Shown in pieces: positions 43,114-51,991 of a stretch of DNA of 64,000 nucleotides. The DNA is from Lachnospiraceae bacterium (GTDB lineage: Bacteria > Bacillota > Clostridia > Lachnospirales > Lachnospiraceae), in assembly GCA_022793375.1 (NCBI GenBank), contig JAAWCS010000065.1:1-64000 (forward strand), in the 5' to 3' direction. The first letter of the stretch is position 1. Every line of letters begins with the position of its first letter. The notes under the pieces are model-generated. The model was not told the origin of the DNA, did not search any database, and saw nothing but the letters and a program-made list of their open reading frames with translations. Position numbers and translations under genes: made by a program.

Positions 43114-45660
43114 ATGATACAAAAACCAAAGAAGTTTTTAGTGGCCAGTTTTATCTGTCTGATCCTGCTTTGTATTGTCGTTTTTCTGTGGGTTTCCGTG
43201 CGCATGTCTCAGCGCAGCGAAGGCTCGATTACGGAGATCGGCTCGATATACATGGCGGAGATGAACCGCCAGATCGAACAGAAGTTCTCGGCCATTATGG
43301 ATCTGCGGCTCTCCCAGGTGCAGGGGATTATTGACCGGACACCGCCGGAGACCACTGCCTATGGAGAAGAAATGCTCTCTGAGATGACTCTCAGTGCGGA
43401 GATCCGTAATTTTACATACCTCGCTCTGTACACGCCGGACGGCGAGAGCGAAATCCTCTTGGGTGACGGGTCCATTGAAATCATTCAACATGACTCTTTT
43501 ATGGAATCGCTGAATAAGGGCAGCAATAAGATCGGCAGCGGCTATGACCAAAACGGCGAGCGGCTGCTGGTCATGGGCGTCGACGCGGACTATGAGATGA
43601 GCGGCGGCCGTACCAGTACCGCCTTAGTGGCGGCCCTGCCGATGCAGCAGCTGGAACAAGAACTGGTGTTAGACGGTGAAAACTCTCTCATGTATACGCA
43701 TGTGATCTATGAGGACGGCAGTTTTGTCATCCGTACCGGCAGCGCATACCGCGACAATTATTTTGACCGCATCCGGGAAGAGTACAGGGATTTCGGCGAA
43801 ATGACGGCCGAGGAGCACGTCAGAGAGCTGCAGTCCTCGATCGCGGCCAAGCGGAATTATTCGTCGCTGGTTCTGGCAAATGAAATGAGCCAGCATATTT
43901 ACTGCTCGCCGCTGCCAGATTCCGACTGGTACCTGGTCAGCATCATGCCGGTCGGTATCCTGGACAATGCCGTCAATACGCTTGGCAATGAACGGATCCG
44001 CACCATGTTCGGCGCCTGCGCCCTTATAATGGCGGCGATTGTCGTGATCTTTATCTTGTATTACGGGCTCTCTCAGCGGCAGATGAAGCAGCTGGATTCG
44101 GCACGGGCGGACGCGATCCGCGCCAACAAGGCCAAGAGTGAATTTCTCTCCAATATGAGCCACGATATCCGTACTCCCATGAACGGAATCGTGGGCATGA
44201 CGGCGATTGCCGTGGCCAATATCCAGGATCAGGCCCGTGTGCAGGACTGCTTAAAGAAGATAATGATGTCCAGCAAGCATCTTTTGGGACTGATTAACGA
44301 TGTGCTCGATATGTCCAAGATCGAGAGCGGAAAATTGTCGCTGAATATAAACCAGCTTTCACTGCGCGAAGCAATGAGCAATATTGTCAATATCGTACAG
44401 CCGCAGGTATATGCCCGCCAGCAGCATTTTGATATTTTCATCCAAAAAATCGAGACCGAAGAAGTCCTCTGCGACAGCGTGCGCCTGAATCAGATTTTGA
44501 TCAATTTGCTCTCCAACGCCATTAAATTTACGCCGGAGGGCGGGACAATCAATGTCTATCTCAGCCAGGAAGAGTCGCCCTTGGGCGCGGATTTTGTGCG
44601 CTGCCATTTCTGGGTGAGAGATACGGGCATCGGTATGTCTCCTGAATTCCAGAAGGAGATTTTTGATACGTTCAGCCGTGAAAAAAGTTCCAACGTCGAT
44701 AAGGTGGAGGGCACCGGCCTGGGTATGGCCATTACCAAGTCGATTGTCGATGCGATGGACGGGACGATTGAGTTAAAAAGCGCGCCGGGCGAGGGAAGCG
44801 AATTCCACATCACGCTGGATTTGGAACGTGCGGTGATTCCGGAGAAAGATATGCAGCTTCCGCCCTGGAAAATGCTGGTCGTAGACAACAACGAAGATTT
44901 GTGTCAAAGCGCGGTGGAGACGCTAAAAGAGATCGGCGTGGAAGCCGAGTGGGCCGTAAACGGGCGTACCGCCCTGGAAATGGTGCGCCGGCGCCATGCG
45001 GAGCATGACGATTATGAAGTGGTTCTTCTCGACTGGAAAATGCCCGACATGAACGGTCTGCAGGCGACCCGCGAGATTCGCGAGTGCGTAGGAGAAGGGA
45101 TTCCGATCCTCATTATCTCGGCCTATGACTGGAGCGATATCGAAGAGGATGCTAGGCAGGCCGGCGCGCGCGGCTTTATTTCCAAGCCGCTGTTTAAGTC
45201 AAATTTATATCTCGGCCTGAGCCAGCTCATCGAAGGCGGGGAAGAAGAGCCGGAGAAGAAGGATGAAGAAAACGACTCCTTTGCCGGCAAGAAAATCCTC
45301 CTGGCTGAGGACAACGAACTGAACTGGGAGATTGCCGAAGATATTTTGACCGAAGCCGGTTTTGAAGTAGACTGGGCAGAGAACGGAAAACTCTGCATCG
45401 AAATGTTTGAGGCTTCCGAAATCGGTCATTATGATATTATCCTCATGGATATCCGTATGCCGGTCATGGGCGGTTACGAGGCTGCCGAGCGAATTAGGGC
45501 CATGGAGCGCGCGGATAAAGACCTGCCGATATTTGCGATGACGGCCGACGCGTTCTCGGACGATATCCAGCACTGCCTGGCCTGCGGCATGAACGAACAT
45601 GTGGCAAAGCCGATTGATGTTCAAAGGCTCACGCAGCTTCTGCGAAAATATTTAAAATAA
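43114..45660 (+). CDS. Hybrid sensor histidine kinase with two receiver domains
   Basis: The start is ATG 43114 or TTG 43111, behind AAGGAG at 43098-43103. Two membrane segments (~10-30 and ~302-324) flank an extracytoplasmic sensor of about 270 residues, probably Cache-like. Then come HisKA with His350 (SHDIRTPMNGI), an ATPase domain (N box LINLLSNAIKFT, G box GTGLGMAI), receiver 1 (Asp640, LLDWKMPDMNG) and receiver 2 (Asp779, LMDIRMPVMGG). There is no HPt domain of its own; the free HPt protein at 47814 fits that gap. It lies 18 bases from the c-di-GMP gene, so an operon is likely. Confidence 0.93.
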   Translation: MIQKPKKFLVASFICLILLCIVVFLWVSVRMSQRSEGSITEIGSIYMAEMNRQIEQKFSAIMDLRLSQVQGIIDRTPPETTAYGEEMLSEMTLSAEIRNFTYLALYTPDGESEILLGDGSIEIIQHDSFMESLNKGSNKIGSGYDQNGERLLVMGVDADYEMSGGRTSTALVAALPMQQLEQELVLDGENSLMYTHVIYEDGSFVIRTGSAYRDNYFDRIREEYRDFGEMTAEEHVRELQSSIAAKRNYSSLVLANEMSQHIYCSPLPDSDWYLVSIMPVGILDNAVNTLGNERIRTMFGACALIMAAIVVIFILYYGLSQRQMKQLDSARADAIRANKAKSEFLSNMSHDIRTPMNGIVGMTAIAVANIQDQARVQDCLKKIMMSSKHLLGLINDVLDMSKIESGKLSLNINQLSLREAMSNIVNIVQPQVYARQQHFDIFIQKIETEEVLCDSVRLNQILINLLSNAIKFTPEGGTINVYLSQEESPLGADFVRCHFWVRDTGIGMSPEFQKEIFDTFSREKSSNVDKVEGTGLGMAITKSIVDAMDGTIELKSAPGEGSEFHITLDLERAVIPEKDMQLPPWKMLVVDNNEDLCQSAVETLKEIGVEAEWAVNGRTALEMVRRRHAEHDDYEVVLLDWKMPDMNGLQATREIRECVGEGIPILIISAYDWSDIEEDARQAGARGFISKPLFKSNLYLGLSQLIEGGEEEPEKKDEENDSFAGKKILLAEDNELNWEIAEDILTEAGFEVDWAENGKLCIEMFEASEIGHYDIILMDIRMPVMGGYEAAERIRAMERADKDLPIFAMTADAFSDDIQHCLACGMNEHVAKPIDVQRLTQLLRKYLK

Positions 45661-45678
45661 AGAGTGTAAGGAAGAACG

Positions 45679-47754
45679 ATGCAAACAGGTGAAGGAAACC
45701 GTATAAAAAAGAAAATATTAATTGTTGACGATGCGGAGATGAACCGCGCCCTCCTTTCGGATATGCTTTCCGATGAATTTGAAATTCTCGAAGCCGAGAA
45801 CGGCATGGAAGCGTCGGCGATTTTGCAGGCGCAGGAACAGGAGATTTCCCTGATGCTCCTCGATATCGTGATGCCGGTCATGGATGGTTTTGAAATGCTG
45901 GCCGTTATGAATAAAAACGGCTGGATTAAGAGTATCCCCGTTATTATGATCTCCGCGGAAACCGTTCCCTCATATGTGGACCGGGCGTATGATCTGGGCG
46001 TTCTGGACTATATCAGCCGCCCGTTTGACGAGCGGACGGTTCGCCGCCGCGTATTGAGCACCATTATGCTGGCGGCCAAGCAAAAAGAATTGGCGCATAT
46101 GGTGATGGACCAGCTCTTTGAAAAAGAGAAGGACAATAAGATGATGATCGAGATATTGTCCAATCTGGTCGAATTCAGAAACGGCGAAAGCGGCCTTCAT
46201 GTGTTGCATATCCGCACCCTTACCGAACTGCTCTTAAAGAGCCTTTTGCACAAGACGGATCAGTACAATATATCGCGGAAAGATATTCCGCTGATCTGCA
46301 ACGCGGCCGCGCTCCATGATATCGGCAAGATTGTCGTGCCTTCGGAAATTCTCAATAAACCGGGACGCTTAACGGACGAAGAATTTGCGATCATGCGTAC
46401 CCATGCGGCCGAGGGAGCCAAGATTCTGCGCAATTCAACCATGTGGGAAAACGAACCGCTGATTGAAACCGGTTACCAGATCTGCCGCTGGCATCACGAA
46501 CGTTACGATGGCCGCGGATATCCGGACGGGCTGAAAGGCGAACAGATCCCGATTGCGGCCCAGGTGGTGGCCTTAGCCGACGTCTACGACGCATTGACCA
46601 GCAAGCGTGTATACAAGGACGCCTATTCCCACGAAAAGACCATCGAGATGATCAAAAACGGCGAATGCGGGGCCTTTAACCCGATTCTTCTGGAGTGTTT
46701 GGAGGACGTATCGGATTCGCTAAAGAACGAGTTCCATACCATGGAAGAGAATTCCTTCTCTCCGCAGAAAGAAATCCTTGAGAGCGTCGAGCAGATGGTC
46801 GTGGCCCAGGAGGGCCTCAATATGTCGGAACGCACGCTGCATCTTCTGGAGCATGAGCGAACGAAATATCAGTTTTTTGCGGAATTGTCGCAGGAGATTC
46901 AGTTTGAGTACACGGCGACACCGGAACTTCTGATTCTCTCGGAATGGGGAGCCAGCTACCTGGAACTGCCGGAAGCGGTTCCCAATCCCCGCGAATCCGC
47001 GTTCGGACGAGGCATCTTTTCTCCCGAAGATTTTGAAGAACTATTGGAAGCGCTGACCGCGACAACGCCCAGAGCGCCGGTCGTCGATAAGAACTACATC
47101 TTGCACATCAAAGGACACGAACGCTGGAGCCGCGTAATTGCCCGCTCCATGTGGGACGGCGAAGAGGATCCAAAGTATGCGGGAGCCATCGGCAAGATTG
47201 TCGATGTCCATGACAATATGGAACGGCTGAGCCGCCTGGAAGTAATGGCCGCCCATGATTCCCTAACCGGGCTGTTAAACCACGCGGAGGCTCGCAAGCG
47301 GATCGTATCGCTTTTGTCAGGAGGAGATCCCGAGAAACGCTATATTATGATGCTGTTTGACCTCGATCATTTTAAACAGGCAAACGACAATTACGGCCAT
47401 CTGTTTGGCGACGAGGTCATAAAACATGTGACAAAGACGATCAAAGACAGCACCCGAAGCGACGACATTACCGCGCGTACCGGCGGGGACGAATTTATGA
47501 TTTTTATGGCATACAAGACAACCGCGGAACCGCAGGTAAAGCGTATCTACAGCCAGCTGACCGGGCAGTACAAGGATTTTTCAATCCGCATCAGCATGGG
47601 AATTTCCTGTGCAAAGGACTGCGGCGGTGATTATGATACGCTGTATCATATGGCGGACGAGGCGCTGTATTCGGTCAAGAAGAACGGACGCGGCACCTAC
47701 CGCTTTTATGATGAAAGCGTAAAAGATATCCTTACGGAAGAATCGAGTATGTAA
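45679..47754 (+). CDS. Response regulator with HD-GYP phosphodiesterase and GGDEF cyclase domains
   Basis: The 691 residues read: receiver (1-~120, Asp62 in LLDIVMPVMDG); HD-GYP domain (~155-340, His213-Asp214 in HDIGKIV, HHERYDGRGYPDG); a PAS-like middle (~390-510); and GGDEF (~520-685, GGDEF at 602-606). HD-GYP hydrolyses cyclic-di-GMP and GGDEF makes it; both active sites look intact. The inhibitory I-site RSDD lies five residues before GGDEF. Phosphorylation at Asp62 may switch between the two activities. Output would be motility versus attachment. Confidence 0.93.
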   Translation: MQTGEGNRIKKKILIVDDAEMNRALLSDMLSDEFEILEAENGMEASAILQAQEQEISLMLLDIVMPVMDGFEMLAVMNKNGWIKSIPVIMISAETVPSYVDRAYDLGVLDYISRPFDERTVRRRVLSTIMLAAKQKELAHMVMDQLFEKEKDNKMMIEILSNLVEFRNGESGLHVLHIRTLTELLLKSLLHKTDQYNISRKDIPLICNAAALHDIGKIVVPSEILNKPGRLTDEEFAIMRTHAAEGAKILRNSTMWENEPLIETGYQICRWHHERYDGRGYPDGLKGEQIPIAAQVVALADVYDALTSKRVYKDAYSHEKTIEMIKNGECGAFNPILLECLEDVSDSLKNEFHTMEENSFSPQKEILESVEQMVVAQEGLNMSERTLHLLEHERTKYQFFAELSQEIQFEYTATPELLILSEWGASYLELPEAVPNPRESAFGRGIFSPEDFEELLEALTATTPRAPVVDKNYILHIKGHERWSRVIARSMWDGEEDPKYAGAIGKIVDVHDNMERLSRLEVMAAHDSLTGLLNHAEARKRIVSLLSGGDPEKRYIMMLFDLDHFKQANDNYGHLFGDEVIKHVTKTIKDSTRSDDITARTGGDEFMIFMAYKTTAEPQVKRIYSQLTGQYKDFSIRISMGISCAKDCGGDYDTLYHMADEALYSVKKNGRGTYRFYDESVKDILTEESSM

Positions 47755-47813
47755 ATGGATATGCGCCGGTAAGGCGCATGACCCAGGCATGAAAGCAGAG
47801 AGGAGATCAGCAG

Positions 47814-48176
47814 ATGACAGTCAAAGAATGTTATGAAACCATGGGGGCCGACTATGACGGCGTAGTCAGCCGCTTGCGAACCGATGAAAGGGTGCGGAAA
47901 TTTCTTTTAAAAGTATTGAATGACAAAAGTTACGAACTGCTTTGTACGTCTTTAAAAGAGCGGAATATGGACGAAGCGTTCCGGGCGGCGCATACGCTCA
48001 AGGGCGTATGCCAGAACCTGTCGCTCGACCGTTTGTATATGTCCAGCAATGAGATGGCTGAGCGCCTGCGCGGCGGGCGGGAATACGGCGACGATATTGA
48101 GCCGATGCTTGAGAGAGTGGAAGAGGATTACATGCTGACCATCAGCTGCATCCAGCAGCTTGCGCAGGAAATGTAA
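47814..48176 (+). CDS. Free-standing HPt phosphotransfer protein
   Basis: The 120-residue helical protein carries the HPt motif AAHTLKGVCQNL with the phospho-accepting His60. AGAGGAG precedes ATG 47814. HPt domains shuttle phosphate between receiver domains. It is the third gene after a hybrid kinase lacking HPt and a receiver-containing c-di-GMP enzyme, so the relay kinase-receiver-HPt-receiver is complete within the cluster. Confidence 0.92.
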   Translation: MTVKECYETMGADYDGVVSRLRTDERVRKFLLKVLNDKSYELLCTSLKERNMDEAFRAAHTLKGVCQNLSLDRLYMSSNEMAERLRGGREYGDDIEPMLERVEEDYMLTISCIQQLAQEM

Positions 48177-48230
48177 TCGGTGCAGACGCCGGACGACGCG
48201 CTGCAGCATCCGCTAAAGCGGCCGGCGGTT

Positions 48231-49574
48231 TTATCCGTCCACAAGAATCAGTCCATGGCGGTATTCATGTTCGGGGATACCTCCCCAGCGCACGGCTGCC
48301 ATGGTTTCGTACAGGGCGGCAGCCCGCAGATCCGTCTCCAGCAGCTGCCGGGCATATGTTTGCCGGGACGGTTCGTTTTGATACCAGGAATCCAAGTTTC
48401 GTTTGGCGGCGGCCATTTTGGTCAGCAGCAAAACGGAACTTTTTTTCTTAACAGCCGTAAGCAGAGGCGCTGCCTGGCGCCGAAACCCCAGTACACGGGC
48501 ATAGTAGGCATAGCCTTGCGCCGCCCATTGCCGAAGCTGCTCCTGACGAATCCGCAAAAGCAGGTGCAAAAAGGCCCGGCTGATCCGGCTGCGTGTCATT
48601 TGTCTTGTCTTAATCAAATCCGTAAAGGCCTGCCAGCCCTGATACTGCAAAAGAAAACGGGCCATGCGATCGCCTAAATCGCCGTTTATGTCGGCATATT
48701 CGCAGAAACGTTCCGGCGGCGTATCTAAGAGCGCAAATCCCAGCGCGGCCGAAAAATCCCCGGCGGTCATAAAGCGGCCGTTTGTGCAAAGTATCTCCAG
48801 CACGTCGGCCGGGACATGGGCGCTAAGCAAGCGCGCCGCCGCTTTGTCCGCTTTGACATCTTTTTCCAACAGCAGACGGCGAATAGCGGAGGCCGATGCG
48901 AATTCGTTTTGTTCTGCCAGGCGGTTCCCGGGCAGGGGATTTTCGGTCCGTGACGCGGCGGTTTGCGGCAGCGACGTATCATGGTAGCCGCCCCTTCGCC
49001 GGATTGCCAGCGGGCGGATCCCGCAGTCAAGCGAAAGCAGCGCTTTGTGATATTCAATGGCGAGGATCGAATTCGGAGAGGACAGCAGGCCGGGCGGGCA
49101 GGCCGGCTGTCCGGCCTGTGCAAGCCATACATCGGTAGCGGCGGCCCGGGCCTGCGGGTAGGTATACCCCTCTTTCAGACGGCGGCGAAGAATTTGGGAA
49201 AAGTCCGCCGGTTCGTGGAGGTATAAGCCGGCCAGCTGCGAAAAGAGTTCCTCCTGCGGATATTCGCTGCCGTAACTGAGGGTATCCACGACACCGAGCC
49301 GATGCAGCGTGGTGACGGCGCCCGCGGCAAAGGTCTCCGCACTGGCACAGGCATACGCCGCCGGCAGCTCCAGCACCAGATCGGCGCCGTTTTGCAGCGC
49401 CATGCGTGCCCGGACGTATTTATTCAGAAGGGCCGGCTCGCCGCGCTGGACAAAATCGCCGCTCATAATCACGAGAAGATAATCTGCGCCCGTCTGGCGG
49501 CGCGTCTCGGCGATCTGATAGGCATGACCATTATGAAAGGGGTTGTATTCGGCGACAATGGCAGCTACATTCAT
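48231..49574 (-). CDS. tmcAL: TmcAL: tRNA(Met) cytidine acetate ligase
   Basis: The start is ATG 49574 (GCAGGAG upstream), giving 447 residues; a longer frame to 49697 lacks support. The N-terminus AAIVAEYNPFHNGHAYQI is the nucleotidyltransferase HxGH-type signature of the family, followed by VIMSGDFVQRGEPALLNKY and GADLVLELP. TmcAL uses ATP and acetate to form N4-acetylcytidine at the wobble position of elongator tRNA-Met. It is convergent with the HPt gene and divergent from the PduL-like gene. Confidence 0.92.
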   Translation of the reverse strand: MNVAAIVAEYNPFHNGHAYQIAETRRQTGADYLLVIMSGDFVQRGEPALLNKYVRARMALQNGADLVLELPAAYACASAETFAAGAVTTLHRLGVVDTLSYGSEYPQEELFSQLAGLYLHEPADFSQILRRRLKEGYTYPQARAAATDVWLAQAGQPACPPGLLSSPNSILAIEYHKALLSLDCGIRPLAIRRRGGYHDTSLPQTAASRTENPLPGNRLAEQNEFASASAIRRLLLEKDVKADKAAARLLSAHVPADVLEILCTNGRFMTAGDFSAALGFALLDTPPERFCEYADINGDLGDRMARFLLQYQGWQAFTDLIKTRQMTRSRISRAFLHLLLRIRQEQLRQWAAQGYAYYARVLGFRRQAAPLLTAVKKKSSVLLLTKMAAAKRNLDSWYQNEPSRQTYARQLLETDLRAAALYETMAAVRWGGIPEHEYRHGLILVDG

Positions 49575-49777
49575 AGGCGGTTCTCCTGCGGCATAGATAG
49601 AAATACCTCTGTTTTTGGCCGGACGCGCAAAACAGCGCCGGCTCTCTCCTGCGATTATAGCATTTGTTTGCGGTTTTTTCCAGATATCCTCTTGCAATTA
49701 TCGAAAAACCGGTTAGAATATAGGATAGAAGGCCGCTTTGAGGGCCAAATATAAAAAATACGGAAGGATAATTGATT

Positions 49778-50347
49778 ATGGAATTTTTAGTGGAAACCAG
49801 CGCAAGGCACATCCATCTGTCCCAGGAGCATTTGGAGATTTTGTTCGGAGCCGGACACGAGCTGACGGTAAAAAAGATGCTGAGCCAGCCCGGCCAGTAC
49901 GCCGCCGAGGAAAAGGTTGAGGTCGTAGGGCCCAAAGGAAGCCTTAAAATGTCGGTTTTAGGTCCGGTGCGCAAAGAGACGCAGGTAGAAGTATCCCTGA
50001 CGGATGCCCGCAGCTTGGGCGTGACGGCTCTGATCCGCGAATCCGGCGATATCGAAGGCACGAACGGCTGCAAGCTGATCGGTCCCTGCGGCGAAGTCGA
50101 TCTTACAAAGGGTGTGATAGCGGCTAAGCGCCATTTACATATGACTCCCGAGGATGCTGAGGCCTGCGGCCTGAACGACAAGGACATCATCGGCCTGAAG
50201 GTGGAGTCTCCGGAGCGTTCCCTGATTTTCGGCGATGTGGTGGTGCGCGTCAGCGCCTCCTATGCGACGGCCGCCCATATCGATACCGACGAATCGAACG
50301 CGCTGGCTCCGGCGGGAACGGTCTACGGGACGCTGGTACGGTTCTGA
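49778..50347 (+). CDS. PduL-type phosphate acyltransferase
   Basis: The 189-residue protein has the two PduL half-domains, each with a His-x-His zinc motif: VETSARHIHLS near residue 12 and AAKRHLHMTPED near 115, plus QPGQYAAEEKV. PduL enzymes interconvert acyl-CoA and acyl-phosphate (propanoyl- or acetyl-). The usual N-terminal microcompartment-targeting extension is missing, and no microcompartment genes are near, so a housekeeping phosphotransacetylase role is more likely. Start is ATG 49778; TTG 49772 is an alternative nearer to the GGAAGGA site. Confidence 0.9.
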   Translation: MEFLVETSARHIHLSQEHLEILFGAGHELTVKKMLSQPGQYAAEEKVEVVGPKGSLKMSVLGPVRKETQVEVSLTDARSLGVTALIRESGDIEGTNGCKLIGPCGEVDLTKGVIAAKRHLHMTPEDAEACGLNDKDIIGLKVESPERSLIFGDVVVRVSASYATAAHIDTDESNALAPAGTVYGTLVRF

Positions 50348-50381
50348 TTCCATAAACCGACTGTTTTTCACAAAAATTCAG

Positions 50382-50410
50382 TTGACAAAAAAATTCCAAT
50401 TAGGTATAAT
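50382..50410 (+). promoter_or_regulatory. Consensus sigma-A promoter of the DUF177-rpmF operon
   Basis: TTGACA (50382-50387), 17 bases, TATAAT (50405-50410): a perfect match to the consensus, 28 bases before ATG 50439. Confidence 0.9.
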
Positions 50411-50438
50411 ATTTGGGTATGTGTATTAGGAGATAAGG

Positions 50439-50975
50439 ATGCAGATTCATTTATCGGAGGTTCTCAGCCAGCCAGGCCAGACAAAGGACTACGCAGGGCC
50501 GCTTGCGATTACGCATTTTGTATACGGCGGCGCTTCCTGTCCGCTGCAGGCGGTGGAGCCGGTTCGGGTACGGATTTACCATAAGGGAAACAAGAAGCTG
50601 GAAATCACGCTGCAGGTCCACGTGACGCTGCAGGTTCCCTGTGACCGCTGCTTGAGGGACGTATCGGTGCCCCTCGCCTTTATTAGCGAGTTAAAAGCAG
50701 ATATGAACCAGACCGACGAGGAACGGATCCGGGACTTAGAAGAAGCCGCCTTTATCGAAGGATATACACTGGATGTGGACAAACTTGTCGAGGGCGAATT
50801 GTTTTTGCACATGCCGATGAAGGTCCTCTGCCGCAGTGACTGCGAGGGGATCCGGGAGGGGCAGGATACGGCGTCTGAGTCAGGCGGCCGCGGGGAAACG
50901 GGGCTCGATCCCCGGATGGCGGCCATCCGCGATATATTCCGGAAAGCAAATCAAGAGGAAGATAAGGAGGTGTAA
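50439..50975 (+). CDS. DUF177/YceD family protein
   Basis: The 178-residue protein matches the YceD/DUF177 family, which almost always precedes rpmF and is implicated in 23S rRNA accumulation or ribosome assembly. The CDRCLRDVS segment and acidic SELKADMNQTDEE stretch are typical. AGGAGATAAGG lies before the ATG. It is 3 bases from rpmF and shares a consensus promoter. Confidence 0.92.
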   Translation: MQIHLSEVLSQPGQTKDYAGPLAITHFVYGGASCPLQAVEPVRVRIYHKGNKKLEITLQVHVTLQVPCDRCLRDVSVPLAFISELKADMNQTDEERIRDLEEAAFIEGYTLDVDKLVEGELFLHMPMKVLCRSDCEGIREGQDTASESGGRGETGLDPRMAAIRDIFRKANQEEDKEV

Positions 50976-50978
50976 CCT

Positions 50979-51161
50979 ATGTCTATTTGTCCTAAGAATA
51001 AATCATCGAAAGCCAGAAGGGACAGCCGCAGAGCGAATTGGAAGATGAGTGCTCCCAACCTGGTAAAGTGCAGCAAATGCGGGGCTCTGATGATGCCTCA
51101 CAGGGTCTGCAAAGCTTGCGGTTCTTATAACAAGAAGGAAATTGTTCCGGTAGAAGAATAA
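50979..51161 (+). CDS. rpmF: Ribosomal protein L32
   Basis: The 60-residue protein begins SICPKNKSSKARRDSRRANW and has a zinc ribbon CSKCG...CKACG, the zinc-binding (C+) form of L32. It is a component of the 50S subunit. AAGGAGG is immediately upstream. An intrinsic terminator follows at 51176. Confidence 0.97.
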   Translation: MSICPKNKSSKARRDSRRANWKMSAPNLVKCSKCGALMMPHRVCKACGSYNKKEIVPVEE

Positions 51162-51175
51162 GAGTCAAAGGAAAG

Positions 51176-51207
51176 TGCTGCCCTCCGACGGATGGCAGCA
51201 TTTTTTT
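51176..51207 (+). terminator. Intrinsic terminator after rpmF
   Basis: Stem TGCTGCC (51176-51182) with GGCAGCA (51194-51200), extended inside by TCC/GGA, followed by seven T. Confidence 0.88.
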
Positions 51208-51248
51208 CGATGTGCGCTTAACGGCGCGCAAAAAGGAGGCAGACGTTT

Positions 51249-51905
51249 ATGGGAGGAATATTTGATCTGGAAGGGCCGCTGATGCAGGCACTTGGCAAGG
51301 CAGCCGACTTGCTGGTACTGAGCCTTCTGTGGCTGCTTGGCTGTCTGCCGCTGATTACCGTGGGGACTTCGACAACGGCGCTTTACTATGCGGCGATCAA
51401 GGTGATCCGCGGCGAGGGGAGCATCACGGCCAATTTTTTTAAATCGTATCGGGAAAACCTCAGACAGTCGGTAATTGCGGAAATCCTTCTGCTTGCGGCC
51501 GCCTACTTTTTTTACGTTGACCTGCAGATCGTTTTCATGCAGCAGGGGACGCTGATGGAGATTCTGCGGGTTCTTTTTCTGGCGCTGCTGTTTGTCTATC
51601 TCGCTCTCGCCGCCTATGTATTTCCTCTGCTGGCCCGTTTTGTCTATACGCTGCCGGCCCTCTTTAAAAATGCTTTTTTGATGAGCATGCTAAACCTTCC
51701 CTCTACGTTTCTGGTGCTGGCGCTGGATCTGGCGCCGGCCGCTTTGTTTGTCCTGCGGCCGGACTGGTGCTTCCGGCTGTTCCCGCTGCTGCTTTTTATG
51801 GTTCCGGGACTGACTGCTTACATAAATTCGCTGCTGTTTCTGCGGATATTCCGAAAGTATACGCCGCCGGAGGAGGAAGCCGCGGCCGGCACTGCGGCAA
51901 ATTAG
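51249..51905 (+). CDS. DUF624/YesL family membrane protein
   Basis: The 218-residue protein has about five membrane segments and the family start GGIFDLEGPLMQALGKAADL, LLWLLGCLPLITVGTSTTALYY. YesL proteins are integral membrane proteins of unknown role, often near carbohydrate genes; here it sits alone between rpmF and plsX. AAAGGAGG precedes the ATG. It ends 86 bases before plsX, which has its own promoter. Confidence 0.88.
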   Translation: MGGIFDLEGPLMQALGKAADLLVLSLLWLLGCLPLITVGTSTTALYYAAIKVIRGEGSITANFFKSYRENLRQSVIAEILLLAAAYFFYVDLQIVFMQQGTLMEILRVLFLALLFVYLALAAYVFPLLARFVYTLPALFKNAFLMSMLNLPSTFLVLALDLAPAALFVLRPDWCFRLFPLLLFMVPGLTAYINSLLFLRIFRKYTPPEEEAAAGTAAN

Positions 51906-51929
51906 GCGCCATTTTTTTCTTTGAATATA

Positions 51930-51958
51930 TTGATTTCTCTCCGGTTATCAAGTATACT
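51930..51958 (+). promoter_or_regulatory. Promoter of the plsX-acpP-rnc-smc-ftsY group
   Basis: TTGATT (51930-51935), 17 bases, TATACT (51953-51958), 34 bases before plsX. No fatty-acid-operator palindrome was recognised. Confidence 0.65.
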
Positions 51959-51991
51959 CGAAGAAGCAACCGACTGAAGGAGAAAATCACA

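Noticed and set aside
51767-51991. Longer plsX frame starting at 51767
   Set aside because: It overlaps the DUF624 gene and the plsX promoter; PlsX homologues begin at the VALDAMGG strand just after 51992.
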